Assembly: GCA_003117195.1 (NCBI GenBank)
Contig: BDSI01000072.1
Location: 284,546 to 348,545, forward strand
Source: Eudorina sp. 2006-703-Eu-15
Taxonomy: Eukaryota; Chlorophyta; Chlorophyceae; Chlamydomonadales; Volvocaceae
Direction: 5' to 3'
DNA length: 64,000 nt
A model generated the notes under the pieces. That model did no database searches. It saw only the letters and a list, made by a program, of their open reading frames with translations, and had not been told where the DNA came from. A program made the position numbers and the translations under genes. Positions 36,043-46,883 of this stretch are shown piece after piece; positions within the stretch are counted from its first letter, which is position 1, and every line of letters begins with the position of its first letter.

Positions 36043-39000
36043 ATGCCAACCGACCGCCGCCGTGGCGGTGGTGGCGGAGCCGCTCGGCTCCTGCCCGCAG
36101 CCGTCTTGCCCGCCCTGCTGCTGCTGGCTTTGCTTCCAGCTGCTGAAGCTACATCGCCTGCGCTGCTGAGGTCCTTGTTCACCTCCTCCGACGCTTTCGC
36201 CACCCCCTACACCTTCGGCCGCCGCGGGCTGCTGGCACAGGATTGCCAGACCTGTGACTACCTCTATAACAACACCGGCGGCTGCTTGAACATTACCTGC
36301 AGCTCCGTGAACCCAGTCGACCTGACCCGTACCTTCACCGTCGACCTCACCGGTTGCAAGAACAGCTCATACAGCTGGGCCTGCTGCCGGACCACGGGTT
36401 GCGTGTTTGACAATTGTACGGGAACCTTATCGGGAACCAGCTTTTGCAACAACGTGAGCAGCATTACGTTCACCATTCCCGGCAACGTGACCACGGTAAC
36501 GCTGCAGGTGGGTTCCGTGTGTGTGTGTGTCGCCTTAAGGCTTGGGGTGGGCTGCGGGCCGGGGAGGACTGAGCGGTGGCTGTGCTGGGTGGCCGGGTTT
36601 GGATGTGTCCTGGCAGCTTGACCGGACTGAAATAATAACTAGTATTAAGGATGTTACAGCGGACACCGCGGGTCATCGGTGACAGCACACGGCGACAGCC
36701 GAGGCTTCCTCACCATACACTGCCTAAGCGAACGGGCGCCACCATGGCGCTCCGGACAGGCTCCACAAATGATGCTGTGTCTTCAACTGCCCCGGCCCTA
36801 TACCAGATTCATGACGGACAACTGACTGGGAACGTCAACAACTGCAGCAGCGTGGGTGGTTGCTGCGCTGGCGAGAACGGCGGATGTGCTCCAACAGGCG
36901 GTACGGCAGTCTGCCAAATTGATGTGGACCTCACCAACTACCCAACCTGCCAGGCACCGACAGCCTTCCCACCCAGTCCGCCGTCGCCTTCGCCGCCCAG
37001 CCCGGAGCCGCCGTCGCCTGAACCACCAAGTCCGTTGCCGCCGTCGCCGAAGCCGCCCAGCCCGGAGCCACCATCGCCTGAACCACCCAGTCCGTTGCCG
37101 CCGTCGCCGAAGCCGCCCAGCCCGGAGCCGCCGTCGCCTGAACCACCCAGTCCGTTGCCGCCGTCGCCGGAACCGCCCAGCCCGCAGCCACCATCGCCTT
37201 TACCGCCCAGCCCGGAGCCGCCGTCGCCTTCGCCGCCCAGCCCGGAGCCGCCGTCGCCTGCACCACCCAGTCCGTTGCCGCCGTCACCGAAGCCGCCCAG
37301 CCCGGAGCCGCCGTCGCCTGAACCACCAAGTCCGTTGCCGCCGTCGCCTTTACCGCCCAGCCCGGAGCCGCCGTCGCCTTTACCGCCCAGCCCGGAGCCG
37401 CCGTCGCCTTCACCGCCCAGCCCGGAGCCGCCGTCGCCGAAGCCGCCAAGCCCGGAGCCGCCGTCGCCGGAACCGCCGAGCCCGCAGCCACCATCGCCTT
37501 TACCGCCCAGCCCGGAGCCGCCGTCGCCTTCGCCGCCCAGCCCGCAGCCGCCGTCGCCTGAACCACCAAGTCCGTCGCCGCCGTCACCGAAGCCGCCCAG
37601 CCCGGAGCCGCCGTCGCCTGAACCACCAAGTCCGTTGCCGCCGTCGCCTTTACCGCCCAGCCCGGAGCCGCCGTCGCCTTCACCGCCAAGCCCGGAGCCG
37701 CCGTCGCCGGAACCGCCCAGCCCGCAGCCACCGTCGCCTTTACCGCCAAGCCCGGAGCCGCCGTCGCCTTCACCGCCCAGCCCGGAGCCGCCGTCGCCGA
37801 AGCCGCCAAGCCCGGAGCCGCCGTCGCCGGAACCGCCCAGCCCGCAGCCACCATCGCCTTTACCGCCCAGCCCGGAGCCGCCGTCGCCGAAACCGCCCAG
37901 CCCGGAGCCGCCGTCGCCTGAACCACCAAGTCCGTCGCCGCCGTCGCCGAAGCCGCCCAGCCCGGAGCCGCCGTCGCCTTCACCGCCCAGCCCCCAGCCA
38001 CCATCTCCGTCGCCGCCAAGCCCGCAGCCACCGTCACCACAGCCGCCCAGTCCGCAGCCGCCGTCGCCTTCACCGCCGAGCCCAGTGCCTCCTTCGCCAG
38101 AGCCGCCAAGCCCACGCCCACCTTCTCCGGAGCCGCCCAGCCCTCGGCCCCCGCGGCCGCCGCCTCCATCACCGCCCAGCCCACGCCCGCCACGGCCTCC
38201 TTCGCCTGAGCCGCCCAGCCCACGCCCACCTTCTCCGGAGCCGCCCAGCCCTCGCCCCCCGCGGCCGCCGCCTCCATCACCGCCCAGCCCACGCCCGCCA
38301 CGGCCTCCTTCGCCTGAGCCGCCCAGCCCACGCCCACCTTCTCCGGAGCCGCCCAGCCCTCGCCCCCCGCGGCCGCCTCCTCCATCACCGCCCAGCCCAC
38401 GCCCGCCACGGCCTCCTTCGCCAGAGCCGCCAAGCCCACGCCCACCTTCTCCGGAGCCGCCCAGCCCTCGGCCCCCACGGCCGCCGCCTCCATCACCGCC
38501 CAGTCCACGTCCGCCACGGCCTCCTTCGCCTGAGCCGCCCAGCCCACGCCCACCTTCTCCGGAGCCGCCCAGCCCTCGCCCCCCGCGGCCGCCTCCTCCA
38601 TCACCGCCCAGCCCACGCCCGCCACGGCCTCCTTCGCCAGAGCCGCCCAGCCCACGCCCACCTTCTCCGGAGCCGCCCAGCCCTCTCCTCCATCACCGCC
38701 CAGCCTTCTCCGGAGCCGCCCAGCCCTCGCCCCCGCGGCCGCCTCCTCCATCACCGCCCAGCCCACGCCCGCCACGGCCTCCTTCGCCTGAGCCGCCCAG
38801 CCGCGTCCACCTTCTCCGGAGCCGCCCAGCCCCCCGCGGCCGCCTCCTCCATCACCGCCCAGCCCACGCCCGCCACGGCCTCCTTCGCCTGAGCCGCCCA
38901 GCCCACGCCCACCTTCTCCGGAGCCGCCCAGCCCTCGCCCCCCGCGGCCGCCTCCTCCATCACCGCCCAGCCCACGCCCGCCACGGCCTCCTTCGCCAGA

Positions 39001-39070
39001 GCCGCCCAGCCCACGCCCACCTTCTCCGGAGCCGCCCAGCCCGCGTCCCCCGCGGCCGCCTCCTAGATGA
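36043..39070 (+). CDS. secreted Hyp-rich rod glycoprotein, tandem copy 4 (rod rearranged and frame shifted)
   Basis: Exons 36043-36507 and 36807-39070. The head is like copy 3 except [13 protein letters not shown] in place of CQINV. The rod contains one Ala unit (SPAPP) and extra SPLPP units. Its [13 protein letters not shown] section is the most disturbed of the array. Near 38684 a 16-nt loss shifts the frame, a five-C unit near 38728 restores it, and loss of one C near 38801 shifts it again; a further 6-nt loss follows near 38830. The net effect is a 2264-nt exon, once more one base short of a multiple of three, with a literal stop at 39147-39149 and the family tail RPPRPPPR still present in the original frame. 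The pattern fits unequal exchange within the repeat. Confidence 0.8.
36649..36764 (+). mobile_element. intron-resident GGATGTTAC-ended repeat (HRGP copy 4)
   Basis: 116 bp, same position and orientation as in copies 1-3, inside intron 36508-36806. Confidence 0.65.
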
Positions 39071-41066
39071 GGACCTGCTTGTGCAAATGGCTTTCGTCGG
39101 CTCTTGCCGTACCTTTGCCGGCCGCACCTACCATACCATCCGACCATAGCTCGATCGCTTGCAGCTCATTTAGTTCCTCCCCGCGTACGGCCGTACCCGG
39201 TTACCGAAACCATCCCGGGCCGGTGTGGCCCCTCGCACCGCATGATTGCAATCGCTGTCAGAAGTTGCCGAGCGGGACGAGGGCTGTGGCTTGTACGAGA
39301 TGGGGTTTAGTGGTTGTTCGGTTGCCAACTGACAACGGACGACGAAAGAAGTTATGGTAGCTCGGATATCATATTCAGTTGCAGCATGTGTGTATGCGGT
39401 TGGGTTGGCTGGGGCACGTGCTAGGTCGTGGCTGGGCCGCGTGCATGATAGCGGCTGAGCGAGCAAAGGCTGTGCGGGTGTTTGAAGCTGTCGAAGTCTC
39501 ACTACCGTAATAGCAGTACATGACTTCGGGTGGTTGTGTGGCGCACCTCGCCGAAGAAAGGCTTGTGATAAGAGATGTATGTTTAGTGATGTCACATTGG
39601 AGCCCGTGGATGTATTATATGTTAACGTATGTACAGTGGGTGAATGGATCTCAAACAGTGGACCCCGCGGCTCTCGGTCATCAGCTGCTATATCTATCAG
39701 AACGGACGGTTGACAGTGGTGGTTTCCAGACCGCATGTACGTTGGATCGCCCGGTCAGGACTAAGGGTTCACCTTGTAATGTACGAGGAGGGTATGTGTT
39801 GCTGCACACACACCCACACCCCGTTTGTTCGTTGTAAGGATGTTACAGGATGTATGTGTGCTACGTACCTGACCGGGCCTACCGCTTGCCGAGGGCTGCT
39901 AACCCAACCCTAACGGAAAGACCGTGTGTGTTTGACAGCGGTCACCGTCCAATCGCACTTCGTGCACTACATGCTCACAGAGATCAGCTGTATACTACCG
40001 TACGTGTACACTTGTAACCCAAGCCTATGAACATCACACGTGGTTTGCCCCAACCTTGTCCAGCCCAACGTGTCCTTGTCTGCGTCAACCGCTTTCCCGA
40101 GCATACCTTACACGCCGCACAGGGCCGTACCCAGAGTCTCAAACGCACTCAGCTGCACTCAGCGCTCTACTGGCACTGGACGGTTATGTGGAGCTGCGAT
40201 TCCAGGAGAAGCAGCTATTCCGAATGCAGGCAGACCGTAGCTCATACACCGACAGTGCAGACAGCATTGACGGCTGGGTGAGTTGCACTTACATATGTAT
40301 GTATATATTGTGTCACATCCATCTTTGGAATTGGAGGCCGTGACCGGCTGATCTAATAGTCGTATCTATCAGCAGACCAACACGCCCTCCGGATCTCTAG
40401 ATATATGTAACATAAAATATATTGCATTACAGCCCCACACAATCATGCAATAGACCATGATTACAAGACAGGTTTATGCGTATGTACGGCAGTAGCTAGT
40501 ACACAGCAAAAACAGTTCTGCACCTCGTCTGTCTGCGTGTGTTTTTTCAATCAAATGATAGGTTGATCATGTAATTATCTTTTATCCTGCTGAAAGGCTT
40601 CTTCCTGGCGGCTAGGAAATATTGTTTCGTCAATTGCATTTGCCTGCCGGAACACTTCCGATACCCGTACACAACCTTGAGTCGGCTTGATTATCTATCA
40701 TTAACGATCAACACCGTAAAGATACTTGGCAGCTGTGGCATGTTCCATTTCGGCGTCTCCAGAATGTCGCTGTTTTGAAATCAGCATGCATACGATCATA
40801 GATTCCAGCAAAACGTTCAATATGGAACAAAAAGCGCAAGTAACCTGTAAATTTGTTGTGACCTCCTGTCCATGCATACATGGCTGCTGCCCGGGGGCGA
40901 GCCCGTCTCATCCCGACGGACGGCTTTCGACACAAGATCCGCGTTTCGCGCTGCACACACGGAGCTCTCCTTTGCCGATACATACTGTATGCAGGGCAAT
41001 CTGTATGAGATGTGTAAAGTTTAAAACATGGGTTGCACATCTCTTGATCTATGTCACGAAGTCCTC
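39071..41066. repeat. duplicated spacer between HRGP copies 4 and 5
   Basis: Downstream part shares the copy-2 variants (8 extra bases after the stop, GAAGAAAGGC, CCGTAATAGC, GTCAGGACT). It keeps the uninterrupted ATGTATGTATATATTGTG at about 40295. From about 40370 on, this spacer is somewhat more diverged than the others, in keeping with the diverged gene it leads into. Confidence 0.82.
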
Positions 41067-41259
41067 TCGACACTAATGTGTGTGTGTGTGTGTTACATGG
41101 TTGGGGGTGCGTAACCCCATACCTGCACATACCCATACGAGCCGGAGGCCCAAGGGCAAACAAAACGCCCAAAAGCACTGGTTTGCAATACCGCATTAAC
41201 AGGAGTCGACGAGACTAGCGCCCAAAGGGCACGATAGAATTACGGTGTCGACACTAATG
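41067..41259 (-). mobile_element. 170-bp 3'-end fragment of the same LINE family, opposite strand
   Basis: 41079-41247 is the reverse complement of the 3' end of the LINE (about 26143-26300), flanked by TCGACACTAATG at 41067-41078 and 41248-41259 (12-bp target duplication). Spacer copies elsewhere read TCGACACTAATGCACGAC without interruption. The tail is (CA)n rather than the (ACA)n of the larger element. This is a severely 5'-truncated insertion. Confidence 0.92.
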
Positions 41260-41641
41260 CACGACACGCAGACTGCTGCCTCGGGATGCAACGCAGTCGA
41301 GAGACTCCGTCATCTGCGTCCAGGGCGGGCCGCCTAAGCAACCACCACCGCAAGCCGTGGCTTGGGAACTGTTGCACTTCCGCCGTGCGTACATTCACCA
41401 GCGTGCCCCGCTGCACATTTCGTTCCACAATCTTCACACCGGAGACGAACCCCGCCCGCTGCCTCGGGTCGGCCGCACCAGCCGATGCCATCCAGGTCGA
41501 GCGGCATCGGGTGCTCGAGGCACGATGCATGTATGCCTGATCCCCCAGACTGCTGCCAAGACTATCCAAAGAAGCGGATGGATTCCGTGGCTAACGGCCC
41601 GAGGCAAGCAAGGGCTGCTGCGAAAACGGCAAGGCCTCAAG

Positions 41642-41650
41642 AATAAATAG
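41642..41650 (+). promoter_or_regulatory. TATA-like box of HRGP copy 5
   Basis: AATAAATAG, 109 nt before the start codon; flanks are diverged from copies 2-4 but the box and spacing are kept. Confidence 0.45.
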
Positions 41651-41750
41651 AGCCTCTGTGGCATACCAACAGTCAAAGCGTTGCACTCCCCACGTCACCC
41701 TTTAGCAGTACACAACGAGATACTGGGGTCGGCCTCGAAGTGAGCAAGTT

Positions 41751-44700
41751 ATGCCCACCGACCGCCGCCGCCGCGGTGGTGGTGGCGGAGCCGCTCGGCT
41801 CCTGCCCGCAGCTGTCTTGCCCGCCCTGCTGCTGCTGGCTTTGCTTCCAGCTGCTGAAGCTACATCGCCTGCGCTGCTGAGGTCGTTGTTCTCCTCCTCC
41901 GACGCTTTCGCCACCCCCTACACCTTCGGCCGCCGCGGGCTGCTGGCACCGGATTGCCAGACCTGTGACTACCTCTATAACAACACCGGCGGCTGCATGA
42001 ATATTACCTGCAGCTCCGTGAACCCAGTCGACCTGACCCGTACCTTCACCGTCGACCTCACCGGTTGCAAGAGCGGAACATACAGTTGGGCCTGCTGCCG
42101 GACCACGGGTTGCGTATTTGACAATTGTACGGGAAACGACGGCGGAAGCAATACCTGCGAGGAAGTGAGCAGCATTACGTTCACCATTCCCGGCAACGTG
42201 ACCACGGTAACGCTGCAGGTGGGTTCCGTGTGTGTGTGTGTGTCGCCTTAAGGCTTGGGGTGGGCTGGGGGCCGGGGATGGCTGAGCGGTGGCTGTGCTG
42301 GGGTTGCCTAGTTTGGATGTGTCCTGGCAGCTTTCCCGGACTGAAATAATGCTGTTGTCCTCAACTGCCCCGGCCCGATACCAGATTCATGACGGACAAC
42401 TGACTGGGAACGTCGACAATTGCACCAGTGTAGGAGGCTGTTGTGGCGGCGAATTCGGCGGATGTGCTCCAACAGGCGGTACAGCAGTTTGCCAAATTGA
42501 TGTGGACCTCACCAACTATCCAACCTGCCAGACACCAACAGCCTTCCCCCCACAAAATCCGCCCAGCCCACCGCCGCCGTCGCCTCCGCCGCCCAGCCCG
42601 CAGCCGCCGTCGCCTCCGCCGCCCAGCCCGCAGCCGCCGTCGCCTCCGCCGCCTAGCCCCGAGCCGCCGTCGCCTGCGCCGTCCAGCCCGCAGCCGCCGT
42701 CGCCTGCGCCGCCCAGCCCCCCGCCGCCGTCGCCTGAGCCGCCCAGCCCGCCGCCGCCGTCACCTGCGCCGCCCAGCCCGCCGCCGCCGTCGCCTCCGCC
42801 GCCCAGCCCGCAGCCGCCGTCGCCTCCGCCGCCCAGCCCCAAGCCGCCGTCGCCTCCGCCGCCTAGCCCCGAGCCGCCGTCGCCTGCGCCGCCCAGCCCC
42901 CCGCCGCCGTCGCCTGCGCCGCCCAGCCCCCCGCCGCCGTCGCCTGAGCCGCCCAGCCCGCCGCCGCCGTCACCTGCGCCGCCCAGCCCGCCGCCGCCAT
43001 CGCCTGAACCACCCAGTCCGTTGCCGCCGTCGCCGAAGCCGCCCAGCTCGGAGCCGCCGTCGCCTGAACCACCCAGTCCGTTGCCGCCGTCGCCGAAGCC
43101 GCCCAGCCCGCCGCCGCCGTCGCCTCCGCCGCCCAGCCCCGAGCCGCCGTCGCCTCCGCCGCCCAGCCCCGAGCCGCCGTCGCCTCCGCCGCCCAGCCCG
43201 CAGCCGCCGTCGCCTCCGCCGCCCAGCCCCCCGCCGCCGTCGCCTGCGCCGTCCAGCCCGCCGCCGCCGTCGCCTGCGCCACCCAGCCCGCCGCCGCCGT
43301 CGCCTGCGCCGCCCAGCCCCGAGCCGCCGTCGCCTCCGCCGCCCAGCCCGCAGCCGCCGTCGCCTCCGCCACCCAGCCCCGAGCCGCCCTCGCCTGAGCC
43401 GCCCAGCCCGACGCCGCCGTCACCTGCGCCGCCCAGCCCGCCGCCGCCGTCGCCTCCGCCGCCCAGCCCCGAGCCACCGTCACCTCCGCCGCCCAGCCCG
43501 CCGCCGCCGTCTCCAGAGCCGCCCAGCCCACGCCCACCTTCTCCAGAGCCGCCCAGCCCTCGTCCTCCGCGGCCGCCTCCTCCATCACCGCCCAGCCCAC
43601 GCCCGCCACGGCCTCCTTCGCCAGAGCCGCCCAGCCCACGCCCGCCTTCTCCAGAGCCACCCAGCCCTCGCCCCCCGCGGCCGCCGCCTCCATCCCCGCC
43701 TAGCCCACGTCCGCCACGGCCTCCTTCGCCAGAGCCGCCCAGCCCACGCCCGCCTTCGCCTGAGCCGCCCAGCCCGCGTCCCCCGCGGCCGCCTCCTCCA
43801 TCACCGCCCAGCCCACGGCCGCCACGGCCTCTACCCCCATCACCACCCAGCCCTAACCCGCCGAGCCCACAACCGCCAAGTCCGCCTTCTCCAGAGCCGC
43901 CCAGCCCTGAGCCTCCATCGCCACTTCCTCCGTCTCCGCCAAGCCCAAGCCCGCCTTCACCCGAACCGCCCAGTCCTCCTCCTCCGAGTCCGCAGCCTCC
44001 ATCTCCGCCCAGCCCTCGCCCCCCGCGGCCGCCACCTCCGTCTCCGCCCAGCCCTCGCCCTCCGCGGCCGCCTCCACCCTCACCGCCCAGCCCACGTCCG
44101 CCACGACCTCCGTCGCCTGAGCCGCCCAGCCCACGCCCCCCGAGACCGCCGCCTCCCTCACCGCCCAGCCCACGTCCGCCACGGCCTCCGTCGCCTGAGC
44201 CGCCCAGCCCACGCCCACCTGCCCCGGAGCCCCCCAGCCCTCGCCCCCCACGGCCGCCTCCTCCATCACCGCCCAGCCCACGGCCGCCACGGCCTCTACC
44301 CCCATCACCACCCAGCCCTATCCCGCCAAGCCCACAGCCGCCAAGCCCGCCTTCTCCAGAGCCGCCCAGCCCTGAGCCTCCATCACCTCTTCCTCCGTCC
44401 CCGAGCCCGCCTTCACCCGAACCGCCCAGTCCTCCTCCTCCGAGTCCGCAGCCTCCATCTCCGCCCAGCCCTCGCCCCCCGCGGCCGCCTCCTCCGTCAC
44501 CGCCTAGCCCTCGCCCTCCGCGGCCGCCGCCGCCCAGCCCGCGGCCCCCGCGGCCGCCTCCACCCAGCCCGCGGCCCCCGCGGCCGCCTCCGCCCAGCCC
44601 ACGTCCCCCGCGGCCACTGCCTCCGTCACCGCCCAGCCCTCAACCGCCGGTGCCACCGAGCCCACAGCCTCCGACTCCGCCTTCTCCAGAGCCGCCCAGC

Positions 44701-45264
44701 CCTGAGCCTCCATCGCCTCTTCCTCCGTCTCCGCCAAGCCCAAGCCCGCCTTCGCCAGAGCCGCCCAGTCCACCCCCTCCGAGTCCGCAGCCTCCATCTC
44801 CGCCCAGCCCTCGCCCTCCGCGGCCGCCTCCGCCCAGCCCGCGGCCCCCGCGGCCTCCGCCCAGCCCGCGGCCCCCGCGGCCACCGCCTCCGTCACCGCC
44901 CAGCCCTCAACCGCCGGTGCCACCGAGCCCACAGCCTCCGAGTCCGCCTTCTCCAGGGCCGCCCAGCCCTGAGCCTCCATCGCCTCTTCCTCCGTCTCCG
45001 CCAAGCCCAAGCCCGCCTTCGCCAGAGCCGCCCAGTCCACCCCCTCCGAGTCCGCAGCCTCCATCTCCGCCCAGCCCTCGCCCTCCGCGGCCGCCTCCTC
45101 CGTCACCGCCCAGCCCTCGCCCTCCGCGGCCGCCTCCGCCCAGCCCGCGGCCCCCACGGCCGCCTCCGCCCAGCCCTCGCCCTCCGCGGCCGCCTCCGCC
45201 CAGCCCGCGCCCACCTTCTCCGGAGCCACCCAGCCCTCGCCCCCCGCGGCCCCCTCCTCGATGA
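41751..45264 (+). CDS. secreted Hyp-rich rod glycoprotein, tandem copy 5 (intact, diverged)
   Basis: Exons 41751-42218 and 42385-45264, in frame throughout, about 1115 residues. Signal peptide as in the other copies; head with the same cysteine pattern but substitutions ([31 protein letters not shown]). The rod is built largely of SPPPP and SPAPP units followed by long [13 protein letters not shown] and [14 protein letters not shown] blocks, and ends PRPPRPPPR then TGA. Intact reading to this basic tail supports RPPRPPPR as the true C-terminus of the family. The intron is 166 nt versus about 297-303 nt in copies 1-4 because the GGATGTTAC element is missing. In Volvox ISG, a globular head plus an SPP rod with a basic tail organises matrix assembly; equivalence here is inference only. 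Confidence 0.87.
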
Positions 45265-45774
45265 GGACCTTCTTGTGGGAATGACTCCCGGCGACCATTG
45301 CCGTACCTCTGCCGGCCGTACCCACCTGCAGCTGATTGAGCCTTCCGTCCCCCTGTGGCCTGACTTACCCCCCCCCCCGTGTTGCTCACTCTCACCGCAT
45401 GACGGCAGTCGCCGTCAGAACCTGTGGCCGGGCAGGACGAGTGCTGCGGCGTAGGTGACAGATGGTCGGCGTGTGGATGTGAAATGTGGGGTAGCAACAA
45501 CGATTGTCGGGATGACGAGTACATGAGCTGAAAAGATGAGGACGGCTGTGTCTCACTAGCTTGTGTGGCACAGCGCAGCCCGGTCCGGCGAGGTGCCTAT
45601 CCCGTCGGTGCTTACCGTGTGTACGGTACATGGTGATTCGTGTTTTCTCGTGCTGGGGGCTATGTCTGTGCGATGAAGCATTTCGTTAGCCGTGTACAGC
45701 GATGTTGGAACCTGTTCGTTAGCCGTGTACAGCGATGTTGCTCTCAGTCTGCTTGTCGTGCTGTTAACATCTAA
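45265..45774. other. 3' flank of HRGP copy 5
   Basis: The first 170 bp are recognisably related to the 3' flanks of copies 1-4 (GAGGACCT, GCCGTACCTCTGCCGGCCG, CACCGCATGA); the rest is unique. A short direct duplication (GTTAGCCGTGTACAGCGATGTTG) occurs at about 45686-45740. No gene seen. Confidence 0.6.
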
Positions 45775-46007
45775 TGGTTCGCTAATAGGGGCGCCCTGGT
45801 GGCTAACTCCCCCTAAACGGGCTTTATCCTTGGCTTTGGTTGGTTTTCAGGAACGGGATGGTTCCCTGGTAGCGTGGGTGTAGTGCGTGCTTCGGTGCAC
45901 TTGTGGAGCCTGTCCGGTGCGCCATGGTGGTGACGCGGTTTCGTTTATGCAGTTTGTGGTGAGGAAGCTATGGCTGTGAGCATTGACCCGAAGGGTCCAC
46001 TGTAACA
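45775..46007 (-). mobile_element. inverted, truncated copy of the GGATGTTAC-ended element
   Basis: Reverse-complementary, with scattered mismatches and small gaps, to about 46313-46554. It ends with TGTAACA at 46001-46007 (the inner end) and starts abruptly at GGTTCGCTAATAGG. With the next copy it forms an inverted repeat with arms of about 235-240 bp around a spacer of about 300 bp. Confidence 0.75.
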
Positions 46008-46309
46008 GAAACGGTAACTGCCAGTCATCGTGGTTATCTTTCACATGCCCTTACGATGGCAGACGTTTGCTCCTTTGGCCTGTAATCAGTACGACATGCT
46101 GGGTGCGATGAGCCGCTGGCCCCACCCTGGGTGCGTTGTTGACCCCACACGGCTGCGCCCGCCACGCCACCAGCATCGGAGGAATGCCTCGCCAGAACAT
46201 CTTCCACATTTTCCACGCAGAAGTGCATCTATTCTCACCAGACAGGGTGCAACCCACTGATTCCGGAGTGTTGTTTGCGGACGTCTGCGGTCACCTAGCA
46301 TTATTATTA

Positions 46310-46883
46310 GGATGTTACAGCGGACCCCGCGGGTCATCGGTGACAGCCCCGGCGACAGCCGAGGCTTCCTCACCATACACTGCCTAAATGAACTAACGCC
46401 ACCATGGCGCTCCGGACAGGCTCCCCAAGTGCACCGAAACACTCCCCGGGCCCACACTACCAGGGAACCACCCCGTTCCTGAGAACCAACCATGGCAAGG
46501 GATAAAGCCCGCTCAGGGGGAGTTAGCCACCAGGGCGCCCCTATTAGCGAACCACCACCCCCACCAAGGCGGGGTCACATCTCCAGCGGTGGCCCTAGCA
46601 TGCGAAAACGAGCAGCTGTGCGGGGGAACCTCTCGATCGAAGCAAGGCCCCAACGAACCCAGTCATACAAACAGGCTTGATCCTCGTAATTGCGGCGCCC
46701 ACGATGCTGCAAGGCCCACCGGCTTGGGCTGGCGAGCACAACGCCTTGCCGTACGCACATTGGTCGTCTCCCCAATCCTGTCCAATCCAGGAACGACAGG
46801 CGAAATCGAATTTGCGGGTCGCAAATCAGTATCTGTCTGCGGAGCCTAGAGCGGGTACCTGCTGGTGAGATAGTGTAACATCC
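46310..46883 (+). mobile_element. putative full-length GGATGTTAC...GTAACATCC element
   Basis: Starts GGATGTTACAGCGGACC and ends GTGTAACATCC, giving 9-bp perfect terminal inverted repeats and a length of about 574 bp. The first 115 bp match the repeat in the introns of HRGP copies 1-4. No coding capacity is recognised, so a MITE-like non-autonomous DNA element is the simplest reading. No clear target-site duplication (TTA on the left, ATA on the right). Confidence 0.55.
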
